Origin: Mycolicibacterium sediminis
GTDB lineage: Bacteria; Actinomycetota; Actinomycetes; Mycobacteriales; Mycobacteriaceae
Reading direction: 5' to 3'
Assembly (NCBI RefSeq): GCF_010731735.1
Contig: NZ_AP022588.1
Location: 2,170,001-2,234,000, forward strand
DNA: 64,000 nucleotides
The position numbers were made by a program, and so were the translations under genes. The notes beneath the pieces were generated by a model, which saw only the letters and a program-made list of their open reading frames with translations, was not told where the DNA came from and ran no database searches. Shown here piece by piece: positions 20,346 through 30,228 of this stretch (its first letter is position 1; every line of letters begins with the position of its first letter).

Positions 20346-21719
20346 ATGACCATCAGCGTGTTCGACCTCTTCAGCGTCGGCATCGGACCGTCGAGTTCCC
20401 ACACGGTCGGTCCGATGCGTGCGGCGGCCCGCTTCGTCGAGGGCCTGGCCGAGACCGGCGTGCTCGCCGAGGTTCGGGACCTCCAGGTCGAGCTGTTCGG
20501 ATCGCTGGCCGCGACGGGCAAGGGCCACGGCACGATGTCCGCGATCCTCGTCGGGCTGGAGGGGCAGCACCCGGAACGTCTGGACCCCGACGACATGGTG
20601 GTGCGACTCGATCGGATGCGCGCCGACGGGACGATCCGTCTCGGCGGGACGACGGTGCTCCGGTTCGGCGAAGCGGACATCGTGCTCAGCCCGGGAACGG
20701 TCCTCGACCACCATCCGAATGCGTTGACGCTCAGCGTGTTCAGTGACGACGGCGCGCCACTCGCCGAGGAGACGTACTTCTCGATCGGTGGCGGCTTCGT
20801 GGTCGCGCAGGGCGATCCCGTCGACACCGGCGGGACGTCGGCGGGCGTGCGGTTCGGATCCGCGCGTGAACTGCTCGCCCTGGCCACGGCTCGAGGCGCC
20901 TCCATCAGCGACGTGATGGCCGAACACGAGCGCGCGCTCCGCCCGGAGGACGAGGTGCGCGCCGGTCTGCTCCACATCCGCGACGTCATGTCGCAGTGCG
21001 TCGAGCGGGGGATCACCCAGGACGGCTACCTCCCCGGTGGCCTCATGGTGCGGCGCCGCGCGCGGGGTTGGTACGAGCGACTGGTGGCCGAGGACCCCGA
21101 CCGCAATCCGATCTACGCCGAGGACTGGGTCAACCTGGTCGCGCTCGCCGTCAACGAGGAGAACGCCGCGGGCGGACGGGTGGTGACGGCGCCGACCAAC
21201 GGTGCGGCGGGCATCATCCCCGCCGTACTCAGCTACGCCGAGCGTTATTGTCCTGCGGGCAGGGCCGATCCGGACGGCACCGCGGTGCGTTTCCTCCTGA
21301 CCGCCGGCGCGATCGGATCGCTGTACAAGGAGATGGCGTCGATCTCCGGCGCGGAGGTCGGCTGCCAGGGCGAGGTCGGGTCCGCGGCGTCGATGGCGGC
21401 CGCCGGGCTCACCGAGATCCTCGGCGGCACACCGGCTCAGGTCGAGAACGCCGCCGAGATCGCCATGGAGCACAGCCTCGGCCTCACCTGCGATCCGATC
21501 GCCGGCCTCGTGCAGATCCCGTGCATCGAACGCAACGCGATCTCCGCGGGCAAGGCCATCAACGCCGCCCGCATGGCGATGCGCGGGGACGGGACGCACC
21601 GGGTGAGCCTCGACGAGGTGATCGCCACGATGCGCGCGACGGGCCGGGACATGAGTTCGAAGTACAAGGAGACCTCCACCGGCGGTCTGGCCGTCGCCGT
21701 CAACGTCGTCGAGTGCTGA
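20346..21719 (+). CDS. sdaA: L-serine ammonia-lyase (serine dehydratase, SdaA)
   Basis: This 457-residue single-chain, iron-sulfur type serine dehydratase converts L-serine to pyruvate and ammonia. The beta-type N-terminal domain starts [20 protein letters not shown], and the alpha-type catalytic domain has [39 protein letters not shown] and [19 protein letters not shown]. Cys residues in the last two segments are the expected [4Fe-4S] ligands. ATG 20346 is chosen because an AACCGGAGCC site precedes it and the protein starts as in the family. The tandem glycine riboswitch directly upstream implies control by glycine. Confidence 0.95.
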   Translation: MTISVFDLFSVGIGPSSSHTVGPMRAAARFVEGLAETGVLAEVRDLQVELFGSLAATGKGHGTMSAILVGLEGQHPERLDPDDMVVRLDRMRADGTIRLGGTTVLRFGEADIVLSPGTVLDHHPNALTLSVFSDDGAPLAEETYFSIGGGFVVAQGDPVDTGGTSAGVRFGSARELLALATARGASISDVMAEHERALRPEDEVRAGLLHIRDVMSQCVERGITQDGYLPGGLMVRRRARGWYERLVAEDPDRNPIYAEDWVNLVALAVNEENAAGGRVVTAPTNGAAGIIPAVLSYAERYCPAGRADPDGTAVRFLLTAGAIGSLYKEMASISGAEVGCQGEVGSAASMAAAGLTEILGGTPAQVENAAEIAMEHSLGLTCDPIAGLVQIPCIERNAISAGKAINAARMAMRGDGTHRVSLDEVIATMRATGRDMSSKYKETSTGGLAVAVNVVEC

Positions 21720-21744
21720 CCCGCACGGCGCCCCTCAACCGGCT

Positions 21745-22182
21745 CTAGGGCGTGCGGCCGTGACAGCTCTTGTACTTCTTCCCGCTGCCGCAGAAGCAGT
21801 CGGCGCGTCGCGAGAGCGGCATCCGGTGTAGCTGACCACTGCCGGCGTTCTCGATGACCTGGTGGAGTTCCTCCGGCGGAGCCGGTTCTTCGGACACCAC
21901 GTACAGGTTCAGCAGTACGCCGACGATCGTCGACAGCACGTCGCCCGTCGCTCGCACGTCCGCCTGGCGCGCGACCCACAGGGCGAGCGGCGGCGACACC
22001 GGTTCGATCCGGTCGGCCATCTCCTGCACGGTCGCCGCGTCGCGGGTGGCGGTGAGGGCGGCCTTGATCAGGAAGAGGTCGTTGGCGGACATGCGGTAGA
22101 AGACGGTGTCGAGTCCAGCGACCGGCAGTCTGCCGGACTGCGCCGAAATTTGCTCGAAGGCGCCACCGGCGTCATTGCTCAT
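21745..22182 (-). CDS. SEC-C motif protein
   Basis: A 145-residue soluble protein ends with a SEC-C zinc-binding motif, CFCGSGKKYKSCHG, of the type found at the SecA C-terminus. The rest is helical (LDTVFYRMSANDLFLIKAAL and RDAATVQEMADRIEP) and not recognised. SEC-C tails bind zinc and often contact ribosomes or SecB-like partners; the role here is unknown. ATG 22182 has AGGGGGTTGGACG upstream. It is convergent with sdaA. Confidence 0.8.
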   Translation of the reverse strand: MSNDAGGAFEQISAQSGRLPVAGLDTVFYRMSANDLFLIKAALTATRDAATVQEMADRIEPVSPPLALWVARQADVRATGDVLSTIVGVLLNLYVVSEEPAPPEELHQVIENAGSGQLHRMPLSRRADCFCGSGKKYKSCHGRTP

Positions 22183-22426
22183 CGTCCAACCCCCTGGCAC
22201 CGCCGTCGTGACGGGCTCGATGTCGAATAATCGCACAGTGCGCGGACGGGCGCATTCCGCGGGTGGTGGATTGCTGAAACTGCAAGGACCGGGGCGTCTC
22301 ATTCGGGTCCACCGATCCACGTCACCCCGGGGCGGAGCGGGCGGCGTCGACGAGCGTCCTTCGGGCAGCGTGAGCAGCGCCGACGCCCGCGCGCACCTGT
22401 GCCCTCACGTCTCGGAGAGTCCGAGG

Positions 22427-22789
22427 TCAGCGGGGTGCGCCGGTCGGCGCGGGCGCCGAAGGACGCGCACCTGGTGCAGACGGCGCGGCAGGTGCCGGCG
22501 GACGAACCGCGGACGGTGCGCCGGGAGCGGGGGCACCAGGCGCGCCAGGACCTGCGGGGGCGCCGGGACCGGCGGGCGCCTGACCCGGCAGCGCGCCACC
22601 CGGAGCGGGTACGACGGCCGCCGGCGGCGCGTCGACCAGCGGGATCCGGTCGATCCCGGCCCCCTTGACCATCAGCGTCACCAACACGATGAACCCGGCG
22701 AGGGCGGCGACGGCGAGAATCGCGACGCCGTACCAGAGGACGCCGACCGCACGATTCGCCTGCGGAGTGCCGACCGACGTCGTCGTCAT
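22427..22789 (-). CDS. Single-span membrane protein with Pro/Ala-rich tail
   Basis: This is a 120-residue protein. A short N-terminus (TTTSVGTPQANRAVG) is followed by one membrane helix (LWYGVAILAVAALAGFIVLV) and then about 75 residues made almost only of Pro, Ala and Gly with a few Ser and Arg. The tail would lie outside the membrane or in the wall. Start ATG 22789 or GTG 22798 cannot be separated. The function is unknown. Confidence 0.6.
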   Translation of the reverse strand: MTTTSVGTPQANRAVGVLWYGVAILAVAALAGFIVLVTLMVKGAGIDRIPLVDAPPAAVVPAPGGALPGQAPAGPGAPAGPGAPGAPAPGAPSAVRPPAPAAPSAPGARPSAPAPTGAPR

Positions 22790-22882
22790 AGAGGTCACGT
22801 GACCCACCACCCTTCGAGTGCGCCCGAGTGTAGCGATACGAATTGGGCTCAATCTGTCAGGTCGCGCTGCCCGCGGTCACCG

Positions 22883-22941
22883 CCGAACCGGAGAGTCACG
22901 TCGCCAAGCGGTGGCGTCGGCGACGTGACTCTCCAGTTCGG
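22883..22941. terminator. Hairpin behind phosphoketolase, family B
   Basis: Twenty-three-base arms (22883-22905 and 22919-22941, one mismatch) flank a 13-base loop. The arm contains GGAGAGTCACGTCGCC. It lies 16 bases past the phosphoketolase stop. Its outer bases CGCCGAAC resemble the flanks of the hairpins at 48384 and 59218. Confidence 0.75.
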
Positions 22942-22956
22942 TGAAAACCAGCGAAC

Positions 22957-25413
22957 TCAGTCGTTGTCCCCGCCGGTGGAGGAGACGTCGGAGGCGAAGG
23001 TCTGCGCATACTCGCTCGGCCACGCCCAGTCGCGCACCTCGGGGATGTCGTCACCGTGCTCGCGGGTGTACTGCCGCGCGGTGATCCGCTTGTCCACCAT
23101 CCGCTGCCGCAGGGTGGCGTACCGCGACCCCAGCGACGGCACCCGGTCGATCACGTCCATCACCAGGTGGTAGCGGTCGAGGTCGTTGAGCATCACCATG
23201 TCGAACGGAGTCGTGGTGGTGCCCTCCTCCTTGTAGCCGCGGACGTGGATGTTCTCGTTGTTGGCGCGGCGGTAGGTCAGGCGGTGGATCAGCCACGGGT
23301 AGCCGTGGTAGGCGAAGATCACCGGCTTGTCGCGGGTGAAGATCATGTCGAACTGGTGGTTGTTGAGCCCGTGCGGGTGTTCCTTCTCGTCCTGCAGGCG
23401 CATCAGGTCGACGACGTTGACGAAGCGAATCCTCAACTCCGGCAGGTTCCTTCGCAGGATGTCGACGGCGGCAAGACCCTCCAGCGTGGGCACGTCACCC
23501 GCGGTGGCGACGACGACGTCGGGGTTCTCGCCGACCTGCTCGGTGCCCGCCCACTCCCAGATGCCGAGTCCGCGGGTGCAGTGCGCGACGGCCTCGTCCA
23601 TGGTGAGGAAGTTCGGGCTCGGTTGCTTGCCCGCGACCACGACGTTGACGTACTGCCGCGAGCGCAGGCAGTGGTCGTAGGTGGAGAGCAGCGTGTTGGC
23701 GTCCGGCGGCAGGTAGACCCGCACCACTTCGGCCTTCTTGTTGATGACGTGGTCGATGAAGCCGGGGTCCTGGTGGCTGAAGCCGTTGTGGTCCTGACGC
23801 CAGACATGGCTCGACAACAGGTAATTCAGGCTGGCGATGGGCCGGCGCCACGAGATGTCGTTGGTCACCTTCAGCCACTTGGCGTGCTGGTTCATCATCG
23901 AGTCGACGATGTGGATGAACGCCTCGTAGCAGTTGAACAGCCCGTGCCTGCCGGTCAGCAGGTATCCCTCGAGCCAGCCCTGGCACTGGTGCTCGGACAG
24001 CATCTCCATGACGCGGCCGGCGCGGGCGAGGTGCTCGTCTACCTCGGGTCCGACGAACTCGGCGTTCCACTGCTTGTCGGTCGCGTCGTACACCGCCTGC
24101 AGACGGTTGGACGCGGTCTCGTCGGGTCCGAAGATCCGGAAGTTGTCCGGGTTCTGGCGGACGATCTCGGTCAGCCAGGTGCCGAGCACCTTCGTCGACT
24201 CGGCGATGGTGGCGCCCGGTGCGGGGACGTCGACGGCGAAGTCTCGGAAGCTGGGCATCCGGAGGTCCTTCAGCAGCAGCCCGCCGTTGGCGTGCGGTGT
24301 CGCGCTCATCCGCAGCGAACCCGGCGGTGCCAGCTCGGCGATGAACGGGTCGAGCCGGCCCTCGTCGTCGAACAGCTCGTCGGCGCGGTAGGAACCCAGC
24401 CAGTCGGCGAGCACCCGAAGGTGCTCCGGGGTGTCGCGGGCGCTGGCGAGCGGCACCTGGTGGGCCCGCCACGAGCCGGTGCTCTTCTTGCCGTCGATGG
24501 TCGCCGGGCCGGTCCAGCCCTTCGGCGTGCGGAAGACGATCATCGGCCAGCGGGTGGGGGTCTCGTCGTCGTCGGGCCGTGCCTTGATCTCGGCGATGAC
24601 GTTGAGGACGGTGTCGAGCAGTTCCGCGAACTCGCGGTGGGCGGTGGCGAGGTCGGTCTCTTCGGTCGCTTCGAAGAAGTACGGATCGTGCCCGTAGCCG
24701 ATCATCAGGCTGCGCAGCTCGTCCTGCGGAATGCGCGCCAGGACGGTCGGATTGGCGATCTTGTAGCCGTTGAGATGCAGGATCGGCAGGACCACACCGT
24801 CGTTGGCCCGGTTGGTGAACTTGTTCGAGTGCCAGCTGGTGGCGAGCGGTCCGGTCTCGGCCTCGCCGTCCCCGACGACGGCCGCGACGAGCAGGTCCGG
24901 GTTGTCGAACGCGGCGCCGTAGGCGTGCGACAGCGCGTAACCGAGTTCGCCGCCCTCGTGGATGGACCCGGGGGTCTCGGGGGCGACGTGCGACGGGATG
25001 CCGCCAGGGAAGGAGAACTGCTTGAACAGCCGTCGCATGCCCTCGGCGTCGGGGGTGATGTCGGAGTAGACCTCGGAGTACGTGCCGTCCAGGTAGGCGT
25101 TCGCGACCAGTCCGGGTCCGCCGTGTCCGGGACCGGTGACGTACAGCGTGGATTGTTCGCGCTGCCGGATCGCGCGATTGAGGTGCGCGTAGAGGAAGTT
25201 GAGGCCGGGCGTCGTACCCCAGTGGCCGAGCAGGCGCGGCTTGACGTCGTCGCGCGACAGCGGCGTCCGCAGCAGTGGGTTGTCCAGCAGGTAGATCTGC
25301 CCGACGGACAGGTAGTTCGCGGCGCGCCACCAGCCGTGGACTTGGGCGAGGGTGTCGTCGTCGAGAGTCGACACCTCGGCGCTGCGCCAGGTGGTGTTCT
25401 CCGTGGTGGTCAT
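22957..25413 (-). CDS. xfp: Xylulose-5-phosphate/fructose-6-phosphate phosphoketolase
   Basis: This 818-residue ThDP enzyme splits xylulose 5-phosphate (and often fructose 6-phosphate) with phosphate to acetyl phosphate plus a shorter sugar phosphate. The first family signature is in [20 protein letters not shown], the second is [15 protein letters not shown], and the ThDP site GDGEAETGP is clear. ATG 25413 is used because GAGGAGTCGGCAGGCG precedes it; an in-frame start 69 bases upstream lacks such a site. It is monocistronic, closed by a hairpin. It could feed acetyl phosphate together with the PoxB-like enzyme at 38 kb, which is inference. Confidence 0.95.
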   Translation of the reverse strand: MTTTENTTWRSAEVSTLDDDTLAQVHGWWRAANYLSVGQIYLLDNPLLRTPLSRDDVKPRLLGHWGTTPGLNFLYAHLNRAIRQREQSTLYVTGPGHGGPGLVANAYLDGTYSEVYSDITPDAEGMRRLFKQFSFPGGIPSHVAPETPGSIHEGGELGYALSHAYGAAFDNPDLLVAAVVGDGEAETGPLATSWHSNKFTNRANDGVVLPILHLNGYKIANPTVLARIPQDELRSLMIGYGHDPYFFEATEETDLATAHREFAELLDTVLNVIAEIKARPDDDETPTRWPMIVFRTPKGWTGPATIDGKKSTGSWRAHQVPLASARDTPEHLRVLADWLGSYRADELFDDEGRLDPFIAELAPPGSLRMSATPHANGGLLLKDLRMPSFRDFAVDVPAPGATIAESTKVLGTWLTEIVRQNPDNFRIFGPDETASNRLQAVYDATDKQWNAEFVGPEVDEHLARAGRVMEMLSEHQCQGWLEGYLLTGRHGLFNCYEAFIHIVDSMMNQHAKWLKVTNDISWRRPIASLNYLLSSHVWRQDHNGFSHQDPGFIDHVINKKAEVVRVYLPPDANTLLSTYDHCLRSRQYVNVVVAGKQPSPNFLTMDEAVAHCTRGLGIWEWAGTEQVGENPDVVVATAGDVPTLEGLAAVDILRRNLPELRIRFVNVVDLMRLQDEKEHPHGLNNHQFDMIFTRDKPVIFAYHGYPWLIHRLTYRRANNENIHVRGYKEEGTTTTPFDMVMLNDLDRYHLVMDVIDRVPSLGSRYATLRQRMVDKRITARQYTREHGDDIPEVRDWAWPSEYAQTFASDVSSTGGDND

Positions 25414-25705
25414 CGCCTGCCGACTCCTCGCCTGGTCACTGAAACGGTTCCGAACCCATGTAACCCGCCCTGGCGGATCCATGCAGAGCGCGGAACCGAA
25501 TGTTCACCGGAGACGTTGGTGGGGTACCAGGCGGACGGGTCATTCACACGACGGCGCCGGGGAATTGCACGTCGCACGTGGTCGTTAGCTTGTGTAACGC
25601 TCATGGGGCAATGGACGATTTCCCCGTCAGTGTGATGCACTGTTCGCACCGAATTGACGCGTGAGCAGCGATTCGACAGACGTAGGAAAAAGGGTCGGAA
25701 GGCAG

Positions 25706-26044
25706 ATGAGAATGCGTATCGCAACCAAGGCACTGATTGCATCGGGCGGCGTGGCGGCAGCGCTGCTGGGCTCCGCGGGGATGGCCGCAGCGGCCCCCAA
25801 CACCGACGCGATCGTCAACACGACCTGCACGTACCCGCAGCTCATCGCCGCGGTGAACGCGCAGGATCCCGGCGTCGCCCAGCAGATCGAGAGCAACCCG
25901 ATGGCGGTCGGCTACCTGCAGAACTTCGTCGCGTCGGGTCCCGAGCAGCGGCGGACCTACATCCGTCAGGCCCAGGGCGTGCCGCAGATCGTGCAGTACA
26001 CCAGCCTGATCAACAACGTGGCGGCGAGCTGCAAGAGTTTCTGA
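25706..26044 (+). CDS. Hemophore-related secreted protein
   Basis: This 112-residue protein has a signal peptide (RIATKALIASGGVAAALLGS, cleaved near AAA-APN). The mature part starts with TDAIVNTTCTYPQLIAAVNA and ends NNVAASCKSF. The two cysteines at the ends and the helical YLQNFVASGPEQRRTYIRQA core match the mycobacterial hemophore-like family typified by Rv0203. Such proteins bind or shuttle heme outside the cell in some members; heme binding here is not shown. ATG 25706 has TCGGAAGGCAG in front. A terminator follows. Confidence 0.85.
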   Translation: MRMRIATKALIASGGVAAALLGSAGMAAAAPNTDAIVNTTCTYPQLIAAVNAQDPGVAQQIESNPMAVGYLQNFVASGPEQRRTYIRQAQGVPQIVQYTSLINNVAASCKSF

Positions 26045-26060
26045 CAGTCGCTTCCCTCGG

Positions 26061-26087
26061 TGAGACCGGCCACATCGGCCGGTCTCA
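26061..26087. terminator. Hairpin terminator of the hemophore-like gene
   Basis: TGAGACCGGCC (26061-26071) and GGCCGGTCTCA (26077-26087) are exact complements with a five-base loop, 16 bases after the stop and 15 before the convergent stop at 26103. Confidence 0.85.
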
Positions 26088-26102
26088 TCGTCGTTTGAGG
26101 GG

Positions 26103-27494
26103 TCAGTCCACCCGCTGCAGGAGCGCGCCGAGGCTCGCGGTGCACGACTCCAGCGCGCCGGCGACCGCGTCGACCGTCTGCCGTCGGGTCTCCGGCTCGG
26201 TGGGCAGGTCGGCGAACATCCCCCGCAGGATGTTCAGCCGCGCCGACTCGAGCCACGCCGTCAGCTCGGGGTCGCGCAGCCAGCGTGCCTGCCCGGTGAA
26301 GTCGGCGATCGCGACGCGCAGCCAGTCGAGCGGTGCGTCGGGGTGGGGAACCGGCTCGCACAGCGCGTTGCGTTCCTCGTCGGTGCCGTAGGCGTGTTCG
26401 ACGTGGGCGATGAACGCGGAACTGAACACCTGTTGGCAGCCGCGCACGCTCTGCAGCACCAGCCGGCCGTCGTCGAACACGGGCACCGCGGGCGGCCGCG
26501 ACAGCCCCGACGCCGTGCAGTCTACGTACAGGGTGCCCGGCTCGGCGGGCACGGTGCCGGCCTGAAGGATCACCTGATCGGGTTCGATCTTCTCGACGTG
26601 CCCGAGCCGCACCACGTCGTCGATGCGGCGTAGCTGCTCCAGCTCCCCGAGGGACACGATCGCGCAGTGGTACATCGTGGGCGTGACCGTGGGATCGATG
26701 CGGAGCAGGTTGCCGTCGGCCTCGAGGCGGGCGAACAGGTCGTCGAGGGACGTCGCCTCGACCGAGGCCTGCATCCGCGTTCCCAGCGAGCCGCGGGTCT
26801 GGTCCATGAACCGCGGGCCGGGCTGGACGGTGGCGCGGTTCATCAGCCAGGAGTCGCGCGGCATGACCCACCGGATGCGGTCCGGCGGGATCCCGTTGCG
26901 CAGCAGCCAGATACACGCGTCCATGCCGGTCTTGCCTGCGCCGACGATGGTGAACCGGTCCCGCCCCGCCGCATTGCGGGGCAGGTCGTTCGGGGCGACG
27001 ACGTCGACGTCCGCCGCGAACGGGAAGGGCGGGGGTCGCATGGACGGGACGGTGGTGAGCAGATAGGTGGCGTCGACGACGCGCTTGCGCACGGTGACGG
27101 TCTGCTCGGCACCGTCGAGGGTGCGTATCCGGTCGTCACCGAGGTAGCGCGTCATCGGCAGGTAGGTGAGCCTGCCGGTGGGCAGCATCTGGTGCCGCAT
27201 CACCTGTTCGAAGTACGCGCAAATCTCGCTGCCGGTCGCCAGCTCGTAGAAGCCCTCGTTCCAGCCGCTTGCGTCGACGACGTCGTCGCCGAACGGTCGG
27301 GAGTTCACGCCGTAGTACGCCGAGGGCTGGTGCAGCCGCACGAACGGGTAGCTGGCGAGCCAATGCCCGCCGGGTTGGAGGCCGGTGTCGACGAGGACGA
27401 CGGACGCGGAGGTCTCGGTGAGCAGCGTGTCGACGAAGGCCATCCCCATGGCCCCCGCACCCACGACGAGGTAGTCGGTCTCGAGGGTTGTCAT
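26103..27494 (-). CDS. FAD/NAD(P)-binding oxidoreductase, flavin monooxygenase-like
   Basis: This is a 463-residue flavoprotein. The N-terminal FAD fold TDYLVVGAGAMGMAFVDTL is followed by GGHWLASYPFVRLHQPS, reminiscent of flavin-containing monooxygenases, and a second dinucleotide fold, RFTIVGAGKTGMDACIWLL, starts near residue 180. The partner substrate is unknown. It lies alone on the minus strand, 24 bases after the LLM oxidoreductase gene in the same direction, so the two are probably co-transcribed. ATG 27494 is used. Confidence 0.82.
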   Translation of the reverse strand: MTTLETDYLVVGAGAMGMAFVDTLLTETSASVVLVDTGLQPGGHWLASYPFVRLHQPSAYYGVNSRPFGDDVVDASGWNEGFYELATGSEICAYFEQVMRHQMLPTGRLTYLPMTRYLGDDRIRTLDGAEQTVTVRKRVVDATYLLTTVPSMRPPPFPFAADVDVVAPNDLPRNAAGRDRFTIVGAGKTGMDACIWLLRNGIPPDRIRWVMPRDSWLMNRATVQPGPRFMDQTRGSLGTRMQASVEATSLDDLFARLEADGNLLRIDPTVTPTMYHCAIVSLGELEQLRRIDDVVRLGHVEKIEPDQVILQAGTVPAEPGTLYVDCTASGLSRPPAVPVFDDGRLVLQSVRGCQQVFSSAFIAHVEHAYGTDEERNALCEPVPHPDAPLDWLRVAIADFTGQARWLRDPELTAWLESARLNILRGMFADLPTEPETRRQTVDAVAGALESCTASLGALLQRVD

Positions 27495-27520
27495 CAAGAT
27501 GGGACGTTACGCGGGACCGC

Positions 27521-28357
27521 TCAGACGCGGATCACCGTCTCGCCGAACTCGACGATCGTGTCCACCGGTGCGAAGTCGGCGAACCAGACGTAGAAACGCT
27601 GGGCGCCCTGCGCTTCGAGCCCCCGGAAGTGGTCGGCGAGCGCGTGGGCGTCGCCGCATACCAGACCCGCGCCGAAGTGGCCGAAGCGGCGCTGCGCCTT
27701 CTCGGTGGTGGCGGCCGCATCGTCGCCGCGGCGCACGAAGCCCGTCATCTGCTGCACCGACGCCTTCGCCGACCCGATCTGGGGGATGAACTCTGCGAGC
27801 CGGTCGACGTAGGTGGCGGGCAGGTTCCACCAGTCGGCGTGTTCACGGACGAGGTTCAGCATGCGCGGGCCGACCCCGCCCAGCACGATCGGGATCGGCG
27901 CACTCGGGGTCGGGATCTGCGCCGCCTCGTCGTCGGCGTCCCAGTACCGCTTCAGCGCACTCAGCGTGCGGCCCAGCGCGTCGACGCGCTCCCGGGGGGA
28001 CGCGGTGCTGACGCCGAACTTGGCGAGTTCGTCGGGCATCGACCCCGAACCCAGGCCCAGCTCGAAGCGGCCGCCGGACGCCTCCGCGAGCGTGACCGCC
28101 TGTTTGGCCAGTACTGCGGGCTGCCGGAACGCGTCGCAGAGAACGAGGTGCCCGAGCGTGATGCGTTCGGTCTTGGCGGCCAGCCAGGTCGCCGCAGTCA
28201 TCGCCTCCCAGATGGGACTGGCGGGCGCCATCGGCGTCTCCAGGTGGTCGAGCAGCGCGACGCCGTCGAAGCCCGCCGACTCGGCGGCACGCGCCTTGGC
28301 GACGAGGTCGTCGATGCCCTGTCTGCTCTGCGGCACGTAGAGGAACCACTCGACCAT
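27521..28357 (-). CDS. LLM class (F420-dependent type) oxidoreductase
   Basis: This 278-residue luciferase-like TIM-barrel oxidoreductase has WFLYVPQSRQGIDDLVAKAR at the start, AAKTERITLGHLVLC, QAVTLAEASGGRFELGLGSG and PIPIVLGGVGPRMLNLV. In mycobacteria most such proteins use coenzyme F420 rather than FMN; the cofactor cannot be proven here. ATG 28357 follows GAGGAGCGCA. Long upstream extensions of the frame are antisense to the SDR gene. It is divergent from the SDR-APH pair. Confidence 0.88.
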   Translation of the reverse strand: MVEWFLYVPQSRQGIDDLVAKARAAESAGFDGVALLDHLETPMAPASPIWEAMTAATWLAAKTERITLGHLVLCDAFRQPAVLAKQAVTLAEASGGRFELGLGSGSMPDELAKFGVSTASPRERVDALGRTLSALKRYWDADDEAAQIPTPSAPIPIVLGGVGPRMLNLVREHADWWNLPATYVDRLAEFIPQIGSAKASVQQMTGFVRRGDDAAATTEKAQRRFGHFGAGLVCGDAHALADHFRGLEAQGAQRFYVWFADFAPVDTIVEFGETVIRV

Positions 28358-28474
28358 TGCGCTCCTCGGGTTTCGCCGTGGCGGGACGGGCGCGCTGCCT
28401 ATACTCGCGCCAGCCGATGATAACGACGTTCTCTGCTGAGGAGAGTGCGTTTCCGCACCGAGAGGGGTGTCCGC

Positions 28475-29260
28475 GTGACAGACAGGTGCGACGGCAAGGT
28501 GGCCCTGGTGACCGGGAGCAGTCGCGGTTTGGGCAAGGCGATCGCGCAGCAGTTGGCGCGCGAGGGCGCCACCGTCGCGATCACCGCCCGCACGATGGAT
28601 CCCGATCCCCGCTACGACGGCTCGCTGGGGCAGACGCGCGACGAGATCGTGGCCGCCGGCGGCCGGGCCGTCGCGGTCCAGGCCGACCTGTCGAACAGTG
28701 CCGAGCGCGAGCGACTCTTCGCCGAGGTCGTCGCGGAGGTCGGTGCGCCGGACATCCTGGTGAACAACGCGGCGGTCACGTTCCTGCGGCCACTGGACGG
28801 GTTCCCCGAGAAGCGGGTCCGGCTGATGCTCGAGATGCACCTGCTCGGCCCCCTGCAGCTGAGCCAGTTGGCGATCCCGGCGATGCGCTCGCGCGGGCGG
28901 GGCTGGATTCTGAACGTCACGTCGGTGGGCGGCGATCTGCCTGCGGGACCGCCGTTCTCGGAGTTCGACGCCTCCGCGGGCTTCGGGATCTACGGCACGG
29001 CCAAGGCCGCGCTGAACCGGCTGACTCTCAGCCTCGCCGCCGAACTGTACGACGACGGCATCGCCGTCAACGCGGCCGCGCCGTCCGATCCGGTGGCCAC
29101 GCCGGGTGCGGGCACGCTGGACCTGGCGAAGACCGACACCGAGGACGTCTCGCTGATCACCGAGACCGCGATGGTGCTGTGCAGCGGTGACCCGGCCGTG
29201 CTGACGGGCCGCATCGCCCACACGCAGCCGTTCCTGCGGGAGACCGGGTGGCTTCGCTGA
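28475..29260 (+). CDS. SDR family oxidoreductase coupled to a kinase gene
   Basis: This 261-residue classical SDR has VALVTGSSRGLGKAIAQQLA, NNAAVTFL, and active-site Tyr and Lys in GIYGTAKAALNRL. GTG 28475 is favoured by GAGAGGGGTGTCCGC; GTG 28445 is also in frame. The 3' end overlaps the start of the APH kinase gene by 13 bases, so the two proteins are probably made together. A reductase beside an APH kinase and an acyl-CoA dehydrogenase recalls the levulinate (Lva) pathway, in which a reductase makes the 4-hydroxyacyl-CoA that is then phosphorylated. Confidence 0.88.
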   Translation: MTDRCDGKVALVTGSSRGLGKAIAQQLAREGATVAITARTMDPDPRYDGSLGQTRDEIVAAGGRAVAVQADLSNSAERERLFAEVVAEVGAPDILVNNAAVTFLRPLDGFPEKRVRLMLEMHLLGPLQLSQLAIPAMRSRGRGWILNVTSVGGDLPAGPPFSEFDASAGFGIYGTAKAALNRLTLSLAAELYDDGIAVNAAAPSDPVATPGAGTLDLAKTDTEDVSLITETAMVLCSGDPAVLTGRIAHTQPFLRETGWLR

Positions 29261-30171
29261 ACCTCGACGCCCTCGAGCGCCGGCTCGGCGTCACGGGGCT
29301 GGCGCCGCTGACCGGTGGCGCGTCGAGCCTCACGCTGCAGGGGACGCTCGACGACCTCGCCGTGGTGGTGAAGGTGGCACCACCGGGGCTTCCGCCGGTC
29401 GGGCACCGCGACGTCCTGCGGCAGGCGCGGATCATGCGGGCGCTGGCCGGGAGGGACGTACCGGTGCCCGAGGTGCTGATCGAGGACGACGGCGACCCAC
29501 CGGCATTCGTGATGACCCGCATCGACGGGGAGACGTTCGAGCCGCTGTTCGACGCGACGGTTATGGGTCAGCCCGTGGCGCAACGGTTCCTGGCCGCCGC
29601 GCGGGTGCTGGCGGCACTGCACGTGCTGTCGCCCGCCCGGCTCGGGCTGGCCGACGAACCGGTGGTCGACGCGGCCGCCGAGGTCGAGCGGTGGAGTGCG
29701 ACGCTGCGTACCGTCGACCCCGCGCTGGTTCCGGGGTGGGAAGAAGTGGGCTCGGCACTGCTATCCCGGGTGCCGACGCCGCTGGGACCGTCGGTGGTGC
29801 ACGGCGACTTCCGGCTGGGCAACCTGGTGTCGACCGGCGAGGCCGTTGCGGCGGTGATCGACTGGGAGATCTGGTCGCTCGGGGATCCGCGCGTCGACCT
29901 CGGCTGGTTCCTGATCAACGCCGACCCATCCACGTACGCGCGGCCGTCACCCTACGTCGCCGCCGTACCGACTCGCAGCGCCCTCGTCGACGCCTACGGC
30001 GAGGCGCCCGACGTCGAGTGGTTCATGGCGCTGGCGTGCTTCAAGTCGGCGGCGACGTGGTCGCTGATCGTCAAGCACAACCGTCGAAGGACCGCGCCCG
30101 CAGCCGATCTCGAGGCCATGGCGTCGACGCTGCCGCGGCTGCTGCGACGGGCTACCCAGCTGGTCGCATAG
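29248..30171 (+). CDS. APH-type phosphotransferase, ACAD10/11-kinase-like
   Basis: This 307-residue protein has the aminoglycoside-phosphotransferase kinase fold: TGGASSLTLQG, the ATP lysine in AVVVKVAPP, the Brenner-type catalytic loop VVHGDFRLGNLV and the metal-binding AVIDWEIWSLGDPRVDLGW. This subtype is not a drug-resistance enzyme; it is the one fused to acyl-CoA dehydrogenase in animal ACAD10/ACAD11 and separate as LvaA in Pseudomonas putida, where it phosphorylates 4-hydroxyacyl-CoA. GTG 29248 lies inside the SDR gene, after GCGGGAGACC. The TAG stop overlaps a palindromic repeat, and the convergent gene beyond it is an acyl-CoA dehydrogenase. Confidence 0.85.
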   Translation: MASLNLDALERRLGVTGLAPLTGGASSLTLQGTLDDLAVVVKVAPPGLPPVGHRDVLRQARIMRALAGRDVPVPEVLIEDDGDPPAFVMTRIDGETFEPLFDATVMGQPVAQRFLAAARVLAALHVLSPARLGLADEPVVDAAAEVERWSATLRTVDPALVPGWEEVGSALLSRVPTPLGPSVVHGDFRLGNLVSTGEAVAAVIDWEIWSLGDPRVDLGWFLINADPSTYARPSPYVAAVPTRSALVDAYGEAPDVEWFMALACFKSAATWSLIVKHNRRRTAPAADLEAMASTLPRLLRRATQLVA

Positions 30172-30221
30172 CGATCCGTGGAGTATTTCCGGCGGCCGGC
30201 GCCGGAAATACTCCACAAAAA
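30171..30221. repeat. Palindromic repeat, family A, copy 3
   Basis: Left arm 30171-30194, loop GCCGG, right arm 30200-30221. It shares GTGGAGT, ATTTCCGGCG and the GCGAT start with the other copies but has ATA in place of the CTT segment, changed on both arms so that pairing is kept. It lies between the convergent APH and acyl-CoA dehydrogenase stops. Confidence 0.85.
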
Positions 30222-30228
30222 GGCTGAG

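Noticed and set aside
22106..23173. Plus-strand open frame over the SEC-C and Pro-rich protein genes
   Set aside because: Arg/Ser-rich shadow; the minus-strand genes have a signature motif (SEC-C) and a membrane helix with sensible starts.
23056..25635. An 859-codon open frame on the plus strand opposite phosphoketolase
   Set aside because: It is a GC-driven antisense shadow: low-complexity Val/Arg/Asp/Gly content, no domain motifs, and it fully overlaps a well-supported enzyme.
29248..30171. Reading the APH-fold gene as an aminoglycoside resistance gene
   Set aside because: Its motifs and the neighbouring SDR and acyl-CoA dehydrogenase fit the ACAD10/11-kinase or LvaA branch; nothing indicates drug modification.
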